Shown: positions 1 through 9,055, numbered from the stretch's first letter. The stretch: DNA of 64,000 nucleotides from Microthrixaceae bacterium (GCA_023957975.1 JAMLGM010000006.1:1-64000); one strand, 5' to 3'. Translations and numbers: made by a program. The notes: generated by a model from the sequence alone, not told the origin.

Positions 1-70
1 CTGCGGGTCGGCTGTCACCCGCTGACGCGCCCAGAACCTCACCGCGACCGATGATTCGGCTGGTCGTCGA

Positions 71-1207
71 CTATTCGGCGGCGACCGGCGCCTGGTTCAA
101 CACCGCGATCCCCGCAAGGTCGTAGCCGCCAGAGCCGGTGGTCTTGTGGGCGTCATAGATATCGCGGCCGAAGGAGTCGAGGTACGTGTCTCCGGCATTC
201 GGGTAGTCGCGGGCCCCGACAATGTCCACCACCCGCACGTGAGTGATGTGATTGAGGTCGACCGTGCCGTTGCGCACCGCCGCCTTGTTCGCCAGGGCGG
301 TGAGGTCGAACACCGAGCCGTAGTTCGCCGGCTCGCGACCGGCCAGGCCGCTCAAGAGTCGCACGTCCTGAGACGCGAACGCTCCGACCGAGGTCGGCTG
401 TTGACTCGCCGAGTCAAAGCGGACGAAATCGGTTCCGTTGGACGACACCTCGATGTAGGCGAGTTCCGCGAACAACATCGTCTCCGAGGTACCGGGACTG
501 AAAAACCCGTTCTCGAAGACCGCGAAGTCGTAACCACTTCCGTTGGCGATCGGGGTGCCGAACGTGAGCGTGATCCGTCCCCCGTTCCCGATCGGCAACA
601 GGCCGCCGGCTCCACCGAGCGCGGCACCCGGGTTGTTCGTCCAGTTCGACGTCACGTCTGCACCGGGGACGAAGTCCTCATAACCGGTTGCCCATCCAAC
701 AACGGAGCTGCTCGAGCGGGCCACCGCCACTGAATCGGTCCCGGCGACACCTGGACGTTTCGGCATCTGGGCCCGCACGTCGTAGGTGGCATCGAAGATC
801 ACCTCCGGATCACAGTCGCCACCGGAACGGGCGAGCACGCGCACGACCTGTCCCTCATCGGCGGCAAGGCTCAGCGTCGAGGCCTCTTCGTAGAGCGCAT
901 CGCCGGGATCGGCGTCGGGGGCGATCACCGCCAACTCGATCGGCGATCCGTCCGCGATCGTGAAGGTCAGGACCTCGTTCGACCGGATCATGGTGAGCAC
1001 GGGGGCCTCGGGCACCTCACAGACCGGAAGGGGCGAAGCCGTGGTGGTCGTCGTACTGGTGCTGGACGTGGTCGTGGTCGTTGTCGCCGGGGTTCCGGGC
1101 CCGTTCGGGGTGCACGCCCCGAGGAGGGAGACCGCGGCAATTGCCGGGATGAGGACGAGCGCCTTCGACCGAGGCACCGTCGTGTGGGTCAGCTTCTCAG
1201 AAGCCAT
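71..1207 (-). CDS. Cobalamin-riboswitch-controlled surface lipoprotein, function unknown
   Basis: Predicted lipoprotein of 378 aa. The start at 1207 is chosen because a GAAAGGTGA Shine-Dalgarno lies just before it and a signal peptide follows; the open frame extends further upstream into the riboswitch. Residues 16-32 are hydrophobic and end in the lipobox LGAC (C32), followed by a long Thr/Ser-rich spacer typical of surface tethers. The exported part ends in a segment rich in Gly and Asp (SFGRDIYDAHKTTGSGGYDL). I associate such endings with cell-surface proteins encoded in cobalamin-uptake loci of Bacteroidetes; that is memory, not a search. The leader contains a clear cobalamin riboswitch, so a role in capturing or handling corrinoids at the cell surface is inferred. 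No enzymatic motif is visible. Confidence 0.75.
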   Translation of the reverse strand: MASEKLTHTTVPRSKALVLIPAIAAVSLLGACTPNGPGTPATTTTTTSSTSTTTTTASPLPVCEVPEAPVLTMIRSNEVLTFTIADGSPIELAVIAPDADPGDALYEEASTLSLAADEGQVVRVLARSGGDCDPEVIFDATYDVRAQMPKRPGVAGTDSVAVARSSSSVVGWATGYEDFVPGADVTSNWTNNPGAALGGAGGLLPIGNGGRITLTFGTPIANGSGYDFAVFENGFFSPGTSETMLFAELAYIEVSSNGTDFVRFDSASQQPTSVGAFASQDVRLLSGLAGREPANYGSVFDLTALANKAAVRNGTVDLNHITHVRVVDIVGARDYPNAGDTYLDSFGRDIYDAHKTTGSGGYDLAGIAVLNQAPVAAE

Positions 1208-1260
1208 GAAATCACCTTTCGTTGACGAGTCCTCCGAAGAGTTCGTCTCCGACCGGTGAT
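1205..1260 (-). promoter_or_regulatory. Ribosome-binding-site sequestering pair for the first lipoprotein
   Basis: On the minus strand ATCACC (complement of 1255-1260) can pair with GGTGAT (complement of 1211-1216), which overlaps the Shine-Dalgarno of the gene starting at 1207. This looks like the translational expression platform of the riboswitch upstream. The loop is long (about 38 nt), so the pairing is plausible rather than certain. Confidence 0.45.
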
Positions 1261-1299
1261 CTTCGAGGGCACGGGGCCCGACACCTGACGAATCCGAGC

Positions 1300-1450
1300 C
1301 TTCTCCGCAGTCCTCGACGGATGGTTCAGTACCTTCCCGAGCGGGCATTCCGACTCGTGAGACACCGGCTGGTGACTCACCCACGGCTGCGGGACAGCGC
1401 CGGATTTCGACCGGCTTCCCCCGCTGCGGGAAGTGTTGTCATCGACGACG
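1300..1450 (-). promoter_or_regulatory. Cobalamin riboswitch 1
   Basis: Minus-strand leader of the lipoprotein gene. It shows the conserved aptamer core GGGGGAAGCCGGTC, then CCGGCGCTGTCCCGCA (complement of 1382-1424), and a B12 box GAGTCGGAATGCCCGC (complement of 1341-1356). The 16-nt CCGGCGCTGTCCCGCA is identical in all three riboswitches of this window. A GTCGAGGA element (complement of 1311-1318) follows the B12 box in all three. The region 1208-1562 otherwise holds no gene; 1451-1562 shows nothing recognisable. Confidence 0.92.
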
Positions 1451-1562
1451 TTCGCCGATGCAGTGGGGCACGATAGCACCACTGATCTTTGGGTCCGGAC
1501 GGGTCAGTACCGACCGGCTGCTCAGCCGAGACGCCGACCGGACCCTGCAGGACCGACCGGAG

Positions 1563-2117
1563 TCAGCCCCGCAACGCCTTGATCTGGTTCACCGTACGGC
1601 GCAGTTTGAGGCCGGTGATATCGCCCTCGGAGAAGGGCGAGTACGACCACCCCTCGAAGGAATCGATCGGCAACGGCCCCGCCGCGACGCCAACCTCGCT
1701 GAAGCTCCACGCCTTGGAGCCGTCCGATTTCCAATAGCTCCAGTAGTTCTGCAGCCAGCACACCGGATAGCCCGCGGTGGGTTGATTGTTGATCTGACAG
1801 ATCGTGGAGGCGGGTGCGCCGGGCTTGTTGTTGATGGTGAACCCAGCATTGGTCAACGCAGCGAGCCCATCGGTTTGAGGCCCGACAGCGCAGCCGATCG
1901 AAATGCGATCGTCGAGCGCCTGGAAGTCGACCACGACGGTCACTCCCACGCCTGGCATGCATGGCTCGCCGACGATATTCGCCACCGGGACCGGCTGGCT
2001 CGGGGTCGACTCCGACACGCACGCCGAGGTGACGATCCCCACCAACGCCACAAACGCGAGGGCAAGGCGCAGCGTTCGGGTGCGGCGCGGGCGGGCGATG
2101 ACTGATTGAGTATTCAT
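1563..2117 (-). CDS. Riboswitch-controlled lipoprotein with DUF4430/transcobalamin-like domain (copy 1)
   Basis: Predicted lipoprotein of 184 aa starting at 2117, with GGAGGAAATC before the ATG. A basic N-terminus and a hydrophobic stretch end at a lipobox-like TSAC (C33). The mature part contains VTVVVDFQ, IGCA, GLAALTNAGFT, ICQIN, YWSYWKSDG and a closing EGWSYS. This pattern fits the DUF4430 / transcobalamin C-terminal-like fold known from actinobacterial corrinoid-linked surface proteins. Four cysteines in the mature domain probably form disulfides. It is a clear paralogue of the protein at 13202-13717 and has the same kind of riboswitch leader. Corrinoid binding is inferred, not shown. 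Confidence 0.8.
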   Translation of the reverse strand: MNTQSVIARPRRTRTLRLALAFVALVGIVTSACVSESTPSQPVPVANIVGEPCMPGVGVTVVVDFQALDDRISIGCAVGPQTDGLAALTNAGFTINNKPGAPASTICQINNQPTAGYPVCWLQNYWSYWKSDGSKAWSFSEVGVAAGPLPIDSFEGWSYSPFSEGDITGLKLRRTVNQIKALRG

Positions 2118-2120
2118 GAT

Positions 2121-2305
2121 TTCCTCCGGGCCGAGACCCGGGGAGAATGCTCACCGCCGAGCGACGACCCCCGCTTTCCTCGACGGTGGTTGAAGCGATC
2201 TCCGGCGGCGGGCGATCCGACTTACGGTTCCGGACGGAACCGCTCACGGTTGCGGGACAGCGCCGGTTTCTCACCGGCTTTCCCCGTTCGCGGAGCTGAG
2301 TTGTG
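2121..2305 (-). promoter_or_regulatory. Cobalamin riboswitch 2 with RBS-sequestering hairpin
   Basis: Minus-strand leader of the gene at 1563-2117. The aptamer core is complementary to 2249-2287 (AAAGCCGGTGAGAAACCGGC, then GCTGTCCCGCAACC). The B12 box AAGTCGGATCGCCCGC lies near 2208-2223 and GTCGAGGA near 2177-2184. Next to the start, CCGGG-TCTCGG-CCCGG forms a stem that runs directly into the GGAGG ribosome-binding site (complement of 2121-2147), so control is probably translational. The remaining stretch to the divergent adenosyltransferase (2306-2411) shows no clear motif. Confidence 0.93.
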
Positions 2306-2411
2306 ATCGGCGCGACCTCGCGAAAGCGCTGCGCCGAGTCCTGACCATAACATCGACGCAGAGGGGGTGGCGACACTGCGGTGCCACGACACCTCGACGA
2401 CTGGAGTGACC

Positions 2412-3029
2412 GTGACCGTACATATCACCCGCGTGACCACTCGCGGAGGCGACCACGGCGAAACGTCGCTGGGCGACGCCACCCGGGTTTCCAAGACCGA
2501 TGCCCGCATCGAGGCCATCGGAGCGATCGACGAGCTCAACGCGGTCGTGGCACTCGCGGCCGACGCCGTCGCACTCGCCGAGCTGCCCGACGCCGACAGC
2601 GACACCGGGCCCGATGCCGACACCGAGCCCGGTTCCGCGCTGAACGTCACGATCGCAGAAGTGCTCGAAGAACTCCTCCAGCAACTGTTCGATCTCGGTG
2701 CCGACATCGCCCTGCCCGAGCCCGGCGAACGCGGACGGCTCATCACCGTCGACACCGTGGTGTGGCTCGAGAACGTAACCGCTGCGTTCAACGCGCCGCT
2801 GAGTCCCCTGCGCAGCTTCATCCTTCCGGGCGGACCCAATGGCGCCGGGCAGCTGCACTTCGCCCGCACGGTTTGTCGTCGCGCCGAGCGGCGAGTGTTG
2901 GCACTCGGCGGCGACATCGGCGAAGCCGGCAGGTATCTCAACCGCCTGTCCGACGTCCTGTTCGTACTCGCACGGACCGTCGCCAGCGGTGATGAACGGC
3001 TCTGGGCCCCGACCCGCAATCGCGAGTGA
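2412..3029 (+). CDS. pduO: PduO-type ATP:cob(I)alamin adenosyltransferase
   Basis: Cytoplasmic enzyme that transfers adenosyl from ATP to cob(I)alamin, giving coenzyme B12. Family motifs in order: TRGGDHGETSLG (ATP site), RIEAIGAIDELNA, FILPGG, HFARTVCRRAER and YLNRLSDVLFVLAR. I chose GTG 2412, preceded by TGGAG at 2402-2406; the frame is open from GTG 2367. An acidic insert (DADSDTGPDADTEPG) after the first helix is longer than usual. It is transcribed away from the riboswitch-controlled lipoprotein at 1563, which supports a shared corrinoid function. No riboswitch is visible on its own side. Confidence 0.93.
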   Translation: MTVHITRVTTRGGDHGETSLGDATRVSKTDARIEAIGAIDELNAVVALAADAVALAELPDADSDTGPDADTEPGSALNVTIAEVLEELLQQLFDLGADIALPEPGERGRLITVDTVVWLENVTAAFNAPLSPLRSFILPGGPNGAGQLHFARTVCRRAERRVLALGGDIGEAGRYLNRLSDVLFVLARTVASGDERLWAPTRNRE

Positions 3030-3065
3030 CCTTCCTTCGACGCGGACCTTCCTTCGGCGCGGACC

Positions 3066-4286
3066 TCAGCGCACCGAGCGCACCCGGCTCACCATGAGCG
3101 CACCGACCGCCGTCGACAGCCCGGCCGCCAAGAACAGCGGCGAGAACCCGAACGCCGTGGTGATTCCCGCCGCCGCCAGCGGACCGAGGCCTTGTGGAAC
3201 CGCGGCCCCGACGTTGAGGATGCCGAGGTCCTTGGCACGGTCATCGGCGTTGGGCAACACCGCGGTCACGAGCGCCTGGTCGACCGCCACGAAGGCCCCG
3301 TATCCGGCGCCGATGAAGGCTGCCGCCACCATCAACATCCCGACCGACGGTGCGGCGGCGACCAACACCCCGGCGACCGCCTGAAGGCCCGCGGCAACGC
3401 CGACGAAGATCCGCCGACGTCCGGTGCGGTCCGACACCGGCCCGGCGACGAAGGTCGCGATCAGCGTGGCGACGAGGTAGATGACCGTGACGGTGATCAG
3501 GGTGCCGTCGGGGTCTTCCACCTTGAGGCCGTCGCGAAGGAAGAACCACAGATACGTCGTGCCGAGGGCGTTACCCACGTTGACCAACAGCCGCGAGCCG
3601 AAGGCCCATCCGAAGTCGGGATAGCGACGCGGCGAGATCCACATGTTCGACAGGATCCGCTTGAGGGTGAGCGGTTCGGTGCCGGCGCTCGGTTCGACGT
3701 CGCGGTTCACCACCAGATATGGCAGGGCGCACAACACGAGCGCGATGGCCAACAGCACGTAGCGGGTGGCGGCCTCGAACCCCTCGACCGCCACCATTCC
3801 GACGACGATGCCCAGGCCCTGAGTGCCGTACATGAACCCCGAGATCGTGCCGCGTTGATCGTCGGGAACCTGGTCGGCAACCGAGGCGGTCAGCCCCGTC
3901 GCGATCGCGGAGTTGCCCAGATTCGCCACGATCCACCAGAACGCGATCATCTGCCAGGTGTCTTGCCGGCCGGTCAGAATCAACCCGACGACCATCGCGA
4001 CGACGCCGCCCAGAACCCACGCCTTGCGGTGCCCGAATCGAGAGTTCGTCCGGTCACACATCGCCCCGAACAACGGCAGGCTCACGAGCGCCGCCAGCCC
4101 GACAAGGGCGTTGATCAGACCGAAGTTGCGATACCGGTGAGCGTGGTCGACCGTCGCGAGCTGATCCGGCAGCGCGAGCGAGACGGGGACCAGCATCGCG
4201 ATCCACACACCCAGCCAGATGAGACCGAAACGAGCGGTCCATCCACGTGAAACCCGGGTGAGTTCCGGCGTCGACGGAACCGTCAC
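3066..4286 (-). CDS. Major facilitator superfamily transporter
   Basis: Polytopic inner-membrane protein of about 406 aa with the repeated hydrophobic segments of a 12-TM MFS carrier. It has the TM2-3 loop motif GAMCDRTNSRFGHRK and the second-half equivalent GPVSDRTGRRR. The GTG start at 4286 overlaps the stop of the upstream gene (GTGA), so the two are translationally coupled. A longer frame reaches 4385 but lies inside the upstream gene. As the last gene of the 3066-11442 operon it probably imports the substrate or exports a product; the substrate cannot be read from sequence. Confidence 0.85.
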   Translation of the reverse strand: MTVPSTPELTRVSRGWTARFGLIWLGVWIAMLVPVSLALPDQLATVDHAHRYRNFGLINALVGLAALVSLPLFGAMCDRTNSRFGHRKAWVLGGVVAMVVGLILTGRQDTWQMIAFWWIVANLGNSAIATGLTASVADQVPDDQRGTISGFMYGTQGLGIVVGMVAVEGFEAATRYVLLAIALVLCALPYLVVNRDVEPSAGTEPLTLKRILSNMWISPRRYPDFGWAFGSRLLVNVGNALGTTYLWFFLRDGLKVEDPDGTLITVTVIYLVATLIATFVAGPVSDRTGRRRIFVGVAAGLQAVAGVLVAAAPSVGMLMVAAAFIGAGYGAFVAVDQALVTAVLPNADDRAKDLGILNVGAAVPQGLGPLAAAGITTAFGFSPLFLAAGLSTAVGALMVSRVRSVR

Positions 4287-4564
4287 AGGTAGTCGCAGAG
4301 ATAGGCCGTCGGCCGCTCGACCTTGAGGTCGAAGGCGCTGTTGCCCGGAACCTCGAAAGAAGAGCCCGCTACGTAGGTCGCCCACGGCGCGCCCGGAAGC
4401 TGCACGATCAGCTCGCCAGCCACCACGGTCATCCGCTCGGGGGCCTCGGTGCCGAAGTGGTACTCGCCAACGTCCATCACCCCGACGCTCGAGCGTCTCT
4501 CACCCGTGACGAATCCGATGCTTTGTACGGTTCCGTCGAAGTACGTGTTGTGTTGCAGAGCCAT
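4283..4564 (-). CDS. ppnP: PpnP-like pyrimidine/purine nucleoside phosphorylase (DUF1255 cupin)
   Basis: Single-domain cupin of 93 aa. It matches the PpnP family over its whole length, including the closing FEVPGNSAFDLKV and PTAYLCDYL. Family members phosphorolyse nucleosides to base and pentose 1-phosphate. The start is placed at ATG 4564; an in-frame ATG at 4576 is also possible. It sits 55 bp after the SDR gene and overlaps the MFS gene. A nucleoside role inside a catabolic operon is odd, so it may have been recruited or be an insertion into the operon. Confidence 0.85.
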   Translation of the reverse strand: MALQHNTYFDGTVQSIGFVTGERRSSVGVMDVGEYHFGTEAPERMTVVAGELIVQLPGAPWATYVAGSSFEVPGNSAFDLKVERPTAYLCDYL

Positions 4565-4619
4565 GGCCCAAATCATTGCAGGCGCTTCGGAAACGCCGAA
4601 CCATGGTGCGCCGCGAGTT

Positions 4620-5375
4620 TCACCCGTCGTTTCGGGGCACGCGGGGAACGACCGCCATCGTCGGAACCACCGCGGTGTTGCCGAGCGAGATGATGCTCTC
4701 CACGGCCCGCACCAGTTCGTTCACGTCGATCAACGCTCCAGCGACGTACCCCTTGGCATACCACTGTCGGCCCAATTCGACGGCGATGTCCATGTCCCAT
4801 TCGGAGGTGAACCCGGTTGCCGAATCCCCCTCGCCGCCGCCGCAGTCGCCCACGATGAGCCGTGTGAAGCCGACCTCGGGGTGTTCGACTCGCCACGCCT
4901 CGACCATCTTGTCGAGGGCGGCCTTGCTCGCGATGTAGGCGCCGAGGCCGGGCCACGCCGGGGTCATCGAGGCCGACACCGAGGAGAAGTAGATCGCGCA
5001 GCCCTGCGACGCCTGGAGATGGTCGAGCGCAGCGCGGGTGGCGGTGGCGGCACCGACGACGTTGGTGGTCAAGGTGCGCGTCCACGCATCGGCGTCGAGA
5101 TCGGAGAGACGGCCGAGCGGGGCGACTCCTGGCGCATACACCAGCGCATCGATTCCGCCGAGCACGTCGGCGGCCGCCCGGACGGCCTCGGTGCACTGCG
5201 CCTCGTCGGTGACATCGCAGCGAATGGCATGTGCGCGCTCGCCGAGGTCGGCCACGGTCTGTTCGAGACGATCGACGCGACGGGCCAACAGCGCCACGTC
5301 GTGGCCGGCCTCGGCGAGTCCGACCGCAACCGAGCGGCCCAACCCGCTCGACGCTCCCAAGATCACGACTCTCAT
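4620..5375 (-). CDS. SDR-family NAD(P)-dependent oxidoreductase
   Basis: Classical short-chain dehydrogenase of 251 aa. The cofactor motif GASSGLG is at residues 7-13, the structural Asn is in TTNVVG (N105), the catalytic Ser is around 131-132 and Y147-x3-K151 lies in YIASK. GGAGG is placed 8 bp before the start. It lies 18 bp downstream of an acyl-CoA dehydrogenase gene in the same operon, so it probably oxidises a hydroxy intermediate or reduces a keto intermediate of the degraded acid. Substrate unknown. Confidence 0.88.
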   Translation of the reverse strand: MRVVILGASSGLGRSVAVGLAEAGHDVALLARRVDRLEQTVADLGERAHAIRCDVTDEAQCTEAVRAAADVLGGIDALVYAPGVAPLGRLSDLDADAWTRTLTTNVVGAATATRAALDHLQASQGCAIYFSSVSASMTPAWPGLGAYIASKAALDKMVEAWRVEHPEVGFTRLIVGDCGGGEGDSATGFTSEWDMDIAVELGRQWYAKGYVAGALIDVNELVRAVESIISLGNTAVVPTMAVVPRVPRNDG

Positions 5376-5393
5376 TCGATATACCTCCGTGGT

Positions 5394-6689
5394 TCAGTTC
5401 TCTTCTGGTGCGGGTCCGCGCGGGACGTCGCGGAACGCCACGTCGCGATCGAGCGCCCGTTCCCGCGGCATCCCGAGCACCCGCTCGGCGATGACGTTGG
5501 AGGCCATCTCCGTCGTGCCGCCACCGATGCAGCTGGCCTGGCGCATGAGGAAATCCTCGCCTCGCAACGCCAACTCGCCATCGTCGTCGCTCCAGGCCGC
5601 ACCGGCGGATCCGGCGAGTTCGAGCGCGATCGTGTTGCGTCGCACGAGGCTCAACCCCCCGTACAGCCGGGCGATCGCCGCCGACTGGTCGCTCAGGGTC
5701 CCGGTGCGCATCCCCTGGCCGACACGGCGGCCCAGCGCCGATCCGACCAGGGTCAACATCTCCCCCTCGCCGACGAGTTCCTGTGCAGCATCGGTGCCGG
5801 AAATGCCGCCGTCGCGGGCGATTCGGCGCAGCGCCGCACCGTCGAGGGACGACCGTTCGAGCTCCTGTGGTCGGGTCACGAACGGCGAGTTCGACGACAT
5901 CCGCTCGTGGAACATCCACCGGGTTCCGACCGTCCACCCGTCGTCGACTCCGCCGACCCGGTCGCTGTCGGGAACCCGAACGTCGTCGAGGTACTCCTGG
6001 CAGAAATCCATGTTGCCGTTGAGCATCTCGATGCGTTGGATCTCGATGCCGGCCGCGTCGATCGGGAAGATGAACACCGACAGCCCACGGTGTTTGGGAA
6101 CGTCCCAGTTCGTTCGGGCCAGACACAGCCCCCAGTCCGACCACCAGGCCCCGGTGGTCCACACCTTCGAACCGTTCAGCACCCATTCGTCGCCGTCGCG
6201 CACCGCACTCATCAGCGCTCCCGCCACGTCGGACCCTCCGCTCGGCTCGGACAGGAACTGCATCCACAGCTCTTCGCCACGCAGGATCGCCGGGATGTGG
6301 GTGAGCTTCTGCTGCTCGGTGCCGAACTCCAACAGCACCGCCATACACGGCGTCATGGTGGGAACCTGCAGCCGAACCGGATAGTCGTAGCCCTCGAGTT
6401 CCTCGTTGAGCACGAGTTGATGCGCCCGGGTCAACCCCTGACCCCCGAACTCCACCGGCACGGTGATTCCGGCGAACCCGGCGTCGAAGAACGTGCGCTG
6501 CAGCGCCCGGTCGTGCGCGACCTCGCGCAGGTCGTCCTCGTCGGTTCCGAGCTTGCGTAGCCCGGCGGTGAGGCTCGCCCGCGCCGGGCCGACCTCGGCG
6601 CGCAGAAACTCCTTGGCCCGACGCCGGAACTCGTCGAGGTCGTCGAGGGTGTCGGTGTTGGAGACCGGAGCCATCGATTCGGTGCTCAT
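5394..6689 (-). CDS. Acyl-CoA dehydrogenase (second of a pair)
   Basis: FAD-dependent acyl-CoA dehydrogenase of 431 aa. Visible motifs are the N-terminal helical domain, MQFLSEPSGGSDVA (flavin and substrate loop), NGSKVWTTGAWWSDWGL, and the C-terminal GGGTTEMASNVIAERVLG. The ATG at 6689 overlaps the stop of the preceding acyl-CoA dehydrogenase (ATGA); the open frame upstream is spurious. Adjacent, overlapping gene pairs of this type often encode heteromeric alpha2beta2 dehydrogenases in steroid and cyclic-acid degradation; the same assembly is inferred here. Confidence 0.93.
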   Translation of the reverse strand: MSTESMAPVSNTDTLDDLDEFRRRAKEFLRAEVGPARASLTAGLRKLGTDEDDLREVAHDRALQRTFFDAGFAGITVPVEFGGQGLTRAHQLVLNEELEGYDYPVRLQVPTMTPCMAVLLEFGTEQQKLTHIPAILRGEELWMQFLSEPSGGSDVAGALMSAVRDGDEWVLNGSKVWTTGAWWSDWGLCLARTNWDVPKHRGLSVFIFPIDAAGIEIQRIEMLNGNMDFCQEYLDDVRVPDSDRVGGVDDGWTVGTRWMFHERMSSNSPFVTRPQELERSSLDGAALRRIARDGGISGTDAAQELVGEGEMLTLVGSALGRRVGQGMRTGTLSDQSAAIARLYGGLSLVRRNTIALELAGSAGAAWSDDDGELALRGEDFLMRQASCIGGGTTEMASNVIAERVLGMPRERALDRDVAFRDVPRGPAPEEN

Positions 6690-7819
6690 GAGACGGCGCT
6701 TTCGAGATCGAGTTCCACCGCCACCCGACGGCGGTGCTGGGCAGGGGTTCCGTGCAGCGCCCGGTTCAACGTATGTCGACGCAGGTACAGGTGCAGATCG
6801 TGTTCGTAGGTGACCCCGATTCCCCCGTGGAACCGTACGCATTCCTGCATGAGTTCCGAGCCGTATTCGCCGATGTACGCGGCGGCGGCCCGCACCAACT
6901 TCTCCGCTCGGGGACTGTCGGCCGCGACCGCTGCCGCCGCATCGTCCGCGATGGCATGGCTGGCCTCGAGCCACATCTTCATCGAAGCCATGCGGTGTTT
7001 GATCGCCTGATAGGAGGCCAGCGACCGCCCGAAGGAGTACCGGTCGAAGGTCCATTCCAGGGTGAGGTCGAAGGCCCGTTGCATCGCCCCGACCGACTCC
7101 GCATTCGCGATCACGATGGCCTGTCGGCGCTGCAGTTTCACCGCCTCGGCCGCGGTGTCGATCGACCCGACGACCGCGTCGAGTGGAACCCGCACGTTGT
7201 TGAACGTCACGACCGAGAACCGACGGGTCAGATCCACCGTGTGCATGGGACGAATCTCGATTCCCGCGGCGTCGGTGGCCACGAGCACCTGGGTGATCCC
7301 ACCCGGCGTAACACCGGTGACGAGCAGGTAGTCGCTGCGGTTCGCCGACTCGACGAGCCGCTTGGTTCCGTCGAGTACCAACTCGGTGCCCTCGATCCGA
7401 AACCGGAACAACCGCGGCATCGCCGCGACGTTGTGGGCATCCTCGTCGATCGCCCACGACACCAGCGTCCCCCCGCTGAGCACTCCGGCGACCACCTCGT
7501 CGTGGCCGCCACTGCGGGCGAGCGCCCCGGCCACCACCGCGTTGGGAGCGAGCGGCCCCGGAGCGGCCGCCGCACCGAACTCATGAGCGATGAGGCTCAG
7601 ATCGACGAGGCCGTCCCCCGACACCGAACCGCCGCCGGCCTCCTCGCTCACCAGCAGCGAGGTCCACCCCAGCTCGACCCCCTGGCGCCAATAGGCCTCG
7701 TCGAATCCGGCCTCGTCGTCACGCAACGTCCTCAGCACCTGCGGCGGCGCCGCGTCGGCGAGGAACTTCGCGGTCGTGTCGCGAAGAAACGCCTGGTCTT
7801 CGATCGGTTCCAACAACAT
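6686..7819 (-). CDS. Acyl-CoA dehydrogenase (first of a pair)
   Basis: Acyl-CoA dehydrogenase family protein of 377 aa. It begins like other short members (LEPIEDQAFLRDTTAKFL) and ends with FHGGIGVTYEHDLHLYLRR, where the glutamate of YEHD is in the position of the catalytic base. The middle beta domain is less conserved than in its partner. It overlaps the partner gene by 4 bp and follows the amidohydrolase by 28 bp. It probably forms one subunit type of a heteromeric enzyme; whether both subunits bind FAD cannot be decided by eye. Confidence 0.92.
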   Translation of the reverse strand: MLLEPIEDQAFLRDTTAKFLADAAPPQVLRTLRDDEAGFDEAYWRQGVELGWTSLLVSEEAGGGSVSGDGLVDLSLIAHEFGAAAAPGPLAPNAVVAGALARSGGHDEVVAGVLSGGTLVSWAIDEDAHNVAAMPRLFRFRIEGTELVLDGTKRLVESANRSDYLLVTGVTPGGITQVLVATDAAGIEIRPMHTVDLTRRFSVVTFNNVRVPLDAVVGSIDTAAEAVKLQRRQAIVIANAESVGAMQRAFDLTLEWTFDRYSFGRSLASYQAIKHRMASMKMWLEASHAIADDAAAAVAADSPRAEKLVRAAAAYIGEYGSELMQECVRFHGGIGVTYEHDLHLYLRRHTLNRALHGTPAQHRRRVAVELDLESAVS

Positions 7820-7847
7820 TGGGTGAGTCCCCTCCTGGCTTGAGGTG

Positions 7848-9011
7848 TCAGACGCGGTACAGCTTGGCGGCGTTTTCCCCGAGCACCTTGCGTTGGGTCT
7901 CCGGTCGAAGCGTGGAGATGATCTCCGACACCGTGCCGAGCGGATCCGGGTACAGACAGGTCGGGTGCGGGTAGTCGGTCTCGAACATCACGTTGTCCTC
8001 GCCGACCTTGTCGATGAGCCCCTGCAGGTCGCCGTGATTCGTCTCGAACCAGAACGTGGCCCACCAATGGTCCTTGAAGTACTCCGACGGTCGGCGCCCG
8101 AGCGCATCCGCCTGTTCGGGAGCGTTCTCGAGAATCTCGTAGTCCATCGTTTCGAGGATGAACGGAATCCAGCCGATGCCGCTTTCCACCGACACCATCT
8201 TGAGGTTCGGGTGACGGTCGAAGATGCCCGCGTAGATGCTGTTGATGACCACGCCGGCGTTGTTGAGAAACAGCATCGAACCGCCGACAGCCGGCTTCAG
8301 GTTCTCGTGCAGCGAGGCCCAGAAGTACTTGCCGTAGAACGTGAGCGAGGTCTGCGATGCTCCGATATGGAAGTGGATCGGCAGGTGCAGGTCGGCGCAC
8401 ACCTCCCAGAACGGATCCCAGGCGCGATCGGCAAGGTCGGTCGACCCGGCATCTTGGGGATCAGACGTCATGTTCACGCCGCGGAACCCCATCGCAGCGC
8501 ACCGCTGCGCCTCGGCGACGCACTCGTCGATACTCCACGCCGGCATCACCGGCATCGGCAACATCCGGCCGTTGGTGTTCTCCTGAACCTCGGCCATCGC
8601 GTCGTTGTACAACTCGACGCACAGGCGTCGCAGCACTGGATCCTGGGTTGCCTTGGCAAGGTTCTGGCCCCCGATGCCGACCGCGTTCGGGTAGACGATC
8701 TGCACGTCGATGCCCGTCTCGTCCATCACCCCGAGGCGGTATTGCCAGTCCCACGCCCCCTGGTGGACCCAGTCGATCCCATGTGCCCGCGTCTCGGCGA
8801 AGGCGTGCTTGTCGCCGTTGCGGTCGATGACCCCACCCGGGCGCGCCGGTCCGAGCGGCACCCCTTCGAGGGTCCAGGTCGCGGTGCCATCCACCATGGT
8901 CACCCGCGGGACACGGTCTTCGAATCCCTTCGGGGCGCGAGACGTGAACAGGTCGTGACGCTCCGTCATGTGGGTGTCGGCGTCGATGACTCGGATGTCG
9001 TTGGCATACAT
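7848..9011 (-). CDS. Amidohydrolase-2 family metal-dependent hydrolase
   Basis: TIM-barrel protein of 387 aa opening with VIDADTHMTE, the D-x-H metal site of this family (D12, H14). Later come HFHIGAS and FETDYPHP, the C-terminal metal-site signature. Members decarboxylate or hydrolyse cyclic and aromatic acids. It stands 44 bp after the P450 gene and 28 bp before the acyl-CoA dehydrogenases, so it may open a ring or remove a carboxylate in the same pathway. Two further members lie at 54176 and 55435. Confidence 0.9.
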   Translation of the reverse strand: MYANDIRVIDADTHMTERHDLFTSRAPKGFEDRVPRVTMVDGTATWTLEGVPLGPARPGGVIDRNGDKHAFAETRAHGIDWVHQGAWDWQYRLGVMDETGIDVQIVYPNAVGIGGQNLAKATQDPVLRRLCVELYNDAMAEVQENTNGRMLPMPVMPAWSIDECVAEAQRCAAMGFRGVNMTSDPQDAGSTDLADRAWDPFWEVCADLHLPIHFHIGASQTSLTFYGKYFWASLHENLKPAVGGSMLFLNNAGVVINSIYAGIFDRHPNLKMVSVESGIGWIPFILETMDYEILENAPEQADALGRRPSEYFKDHWWATFWFETNHGDLQGLIDKVGEDNVMFETDYPHPTCLYPDPLGTVSEIISTLRPETQRKVLGENAAKLYRV

Positions 9012-9055
9012 GAAAGGGTCGTCTCCTGGGTGGGTGGTGGCGTGCCCGGACAGAT

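Noticed and set aside
4449..6560. Plus-strand 703-codon open frame
   Set aside because: Antisense to the SDR and acyl-CoA dehydrogenase genes, whose motifs are clear; composition is typical of antisense GC-rich frames.
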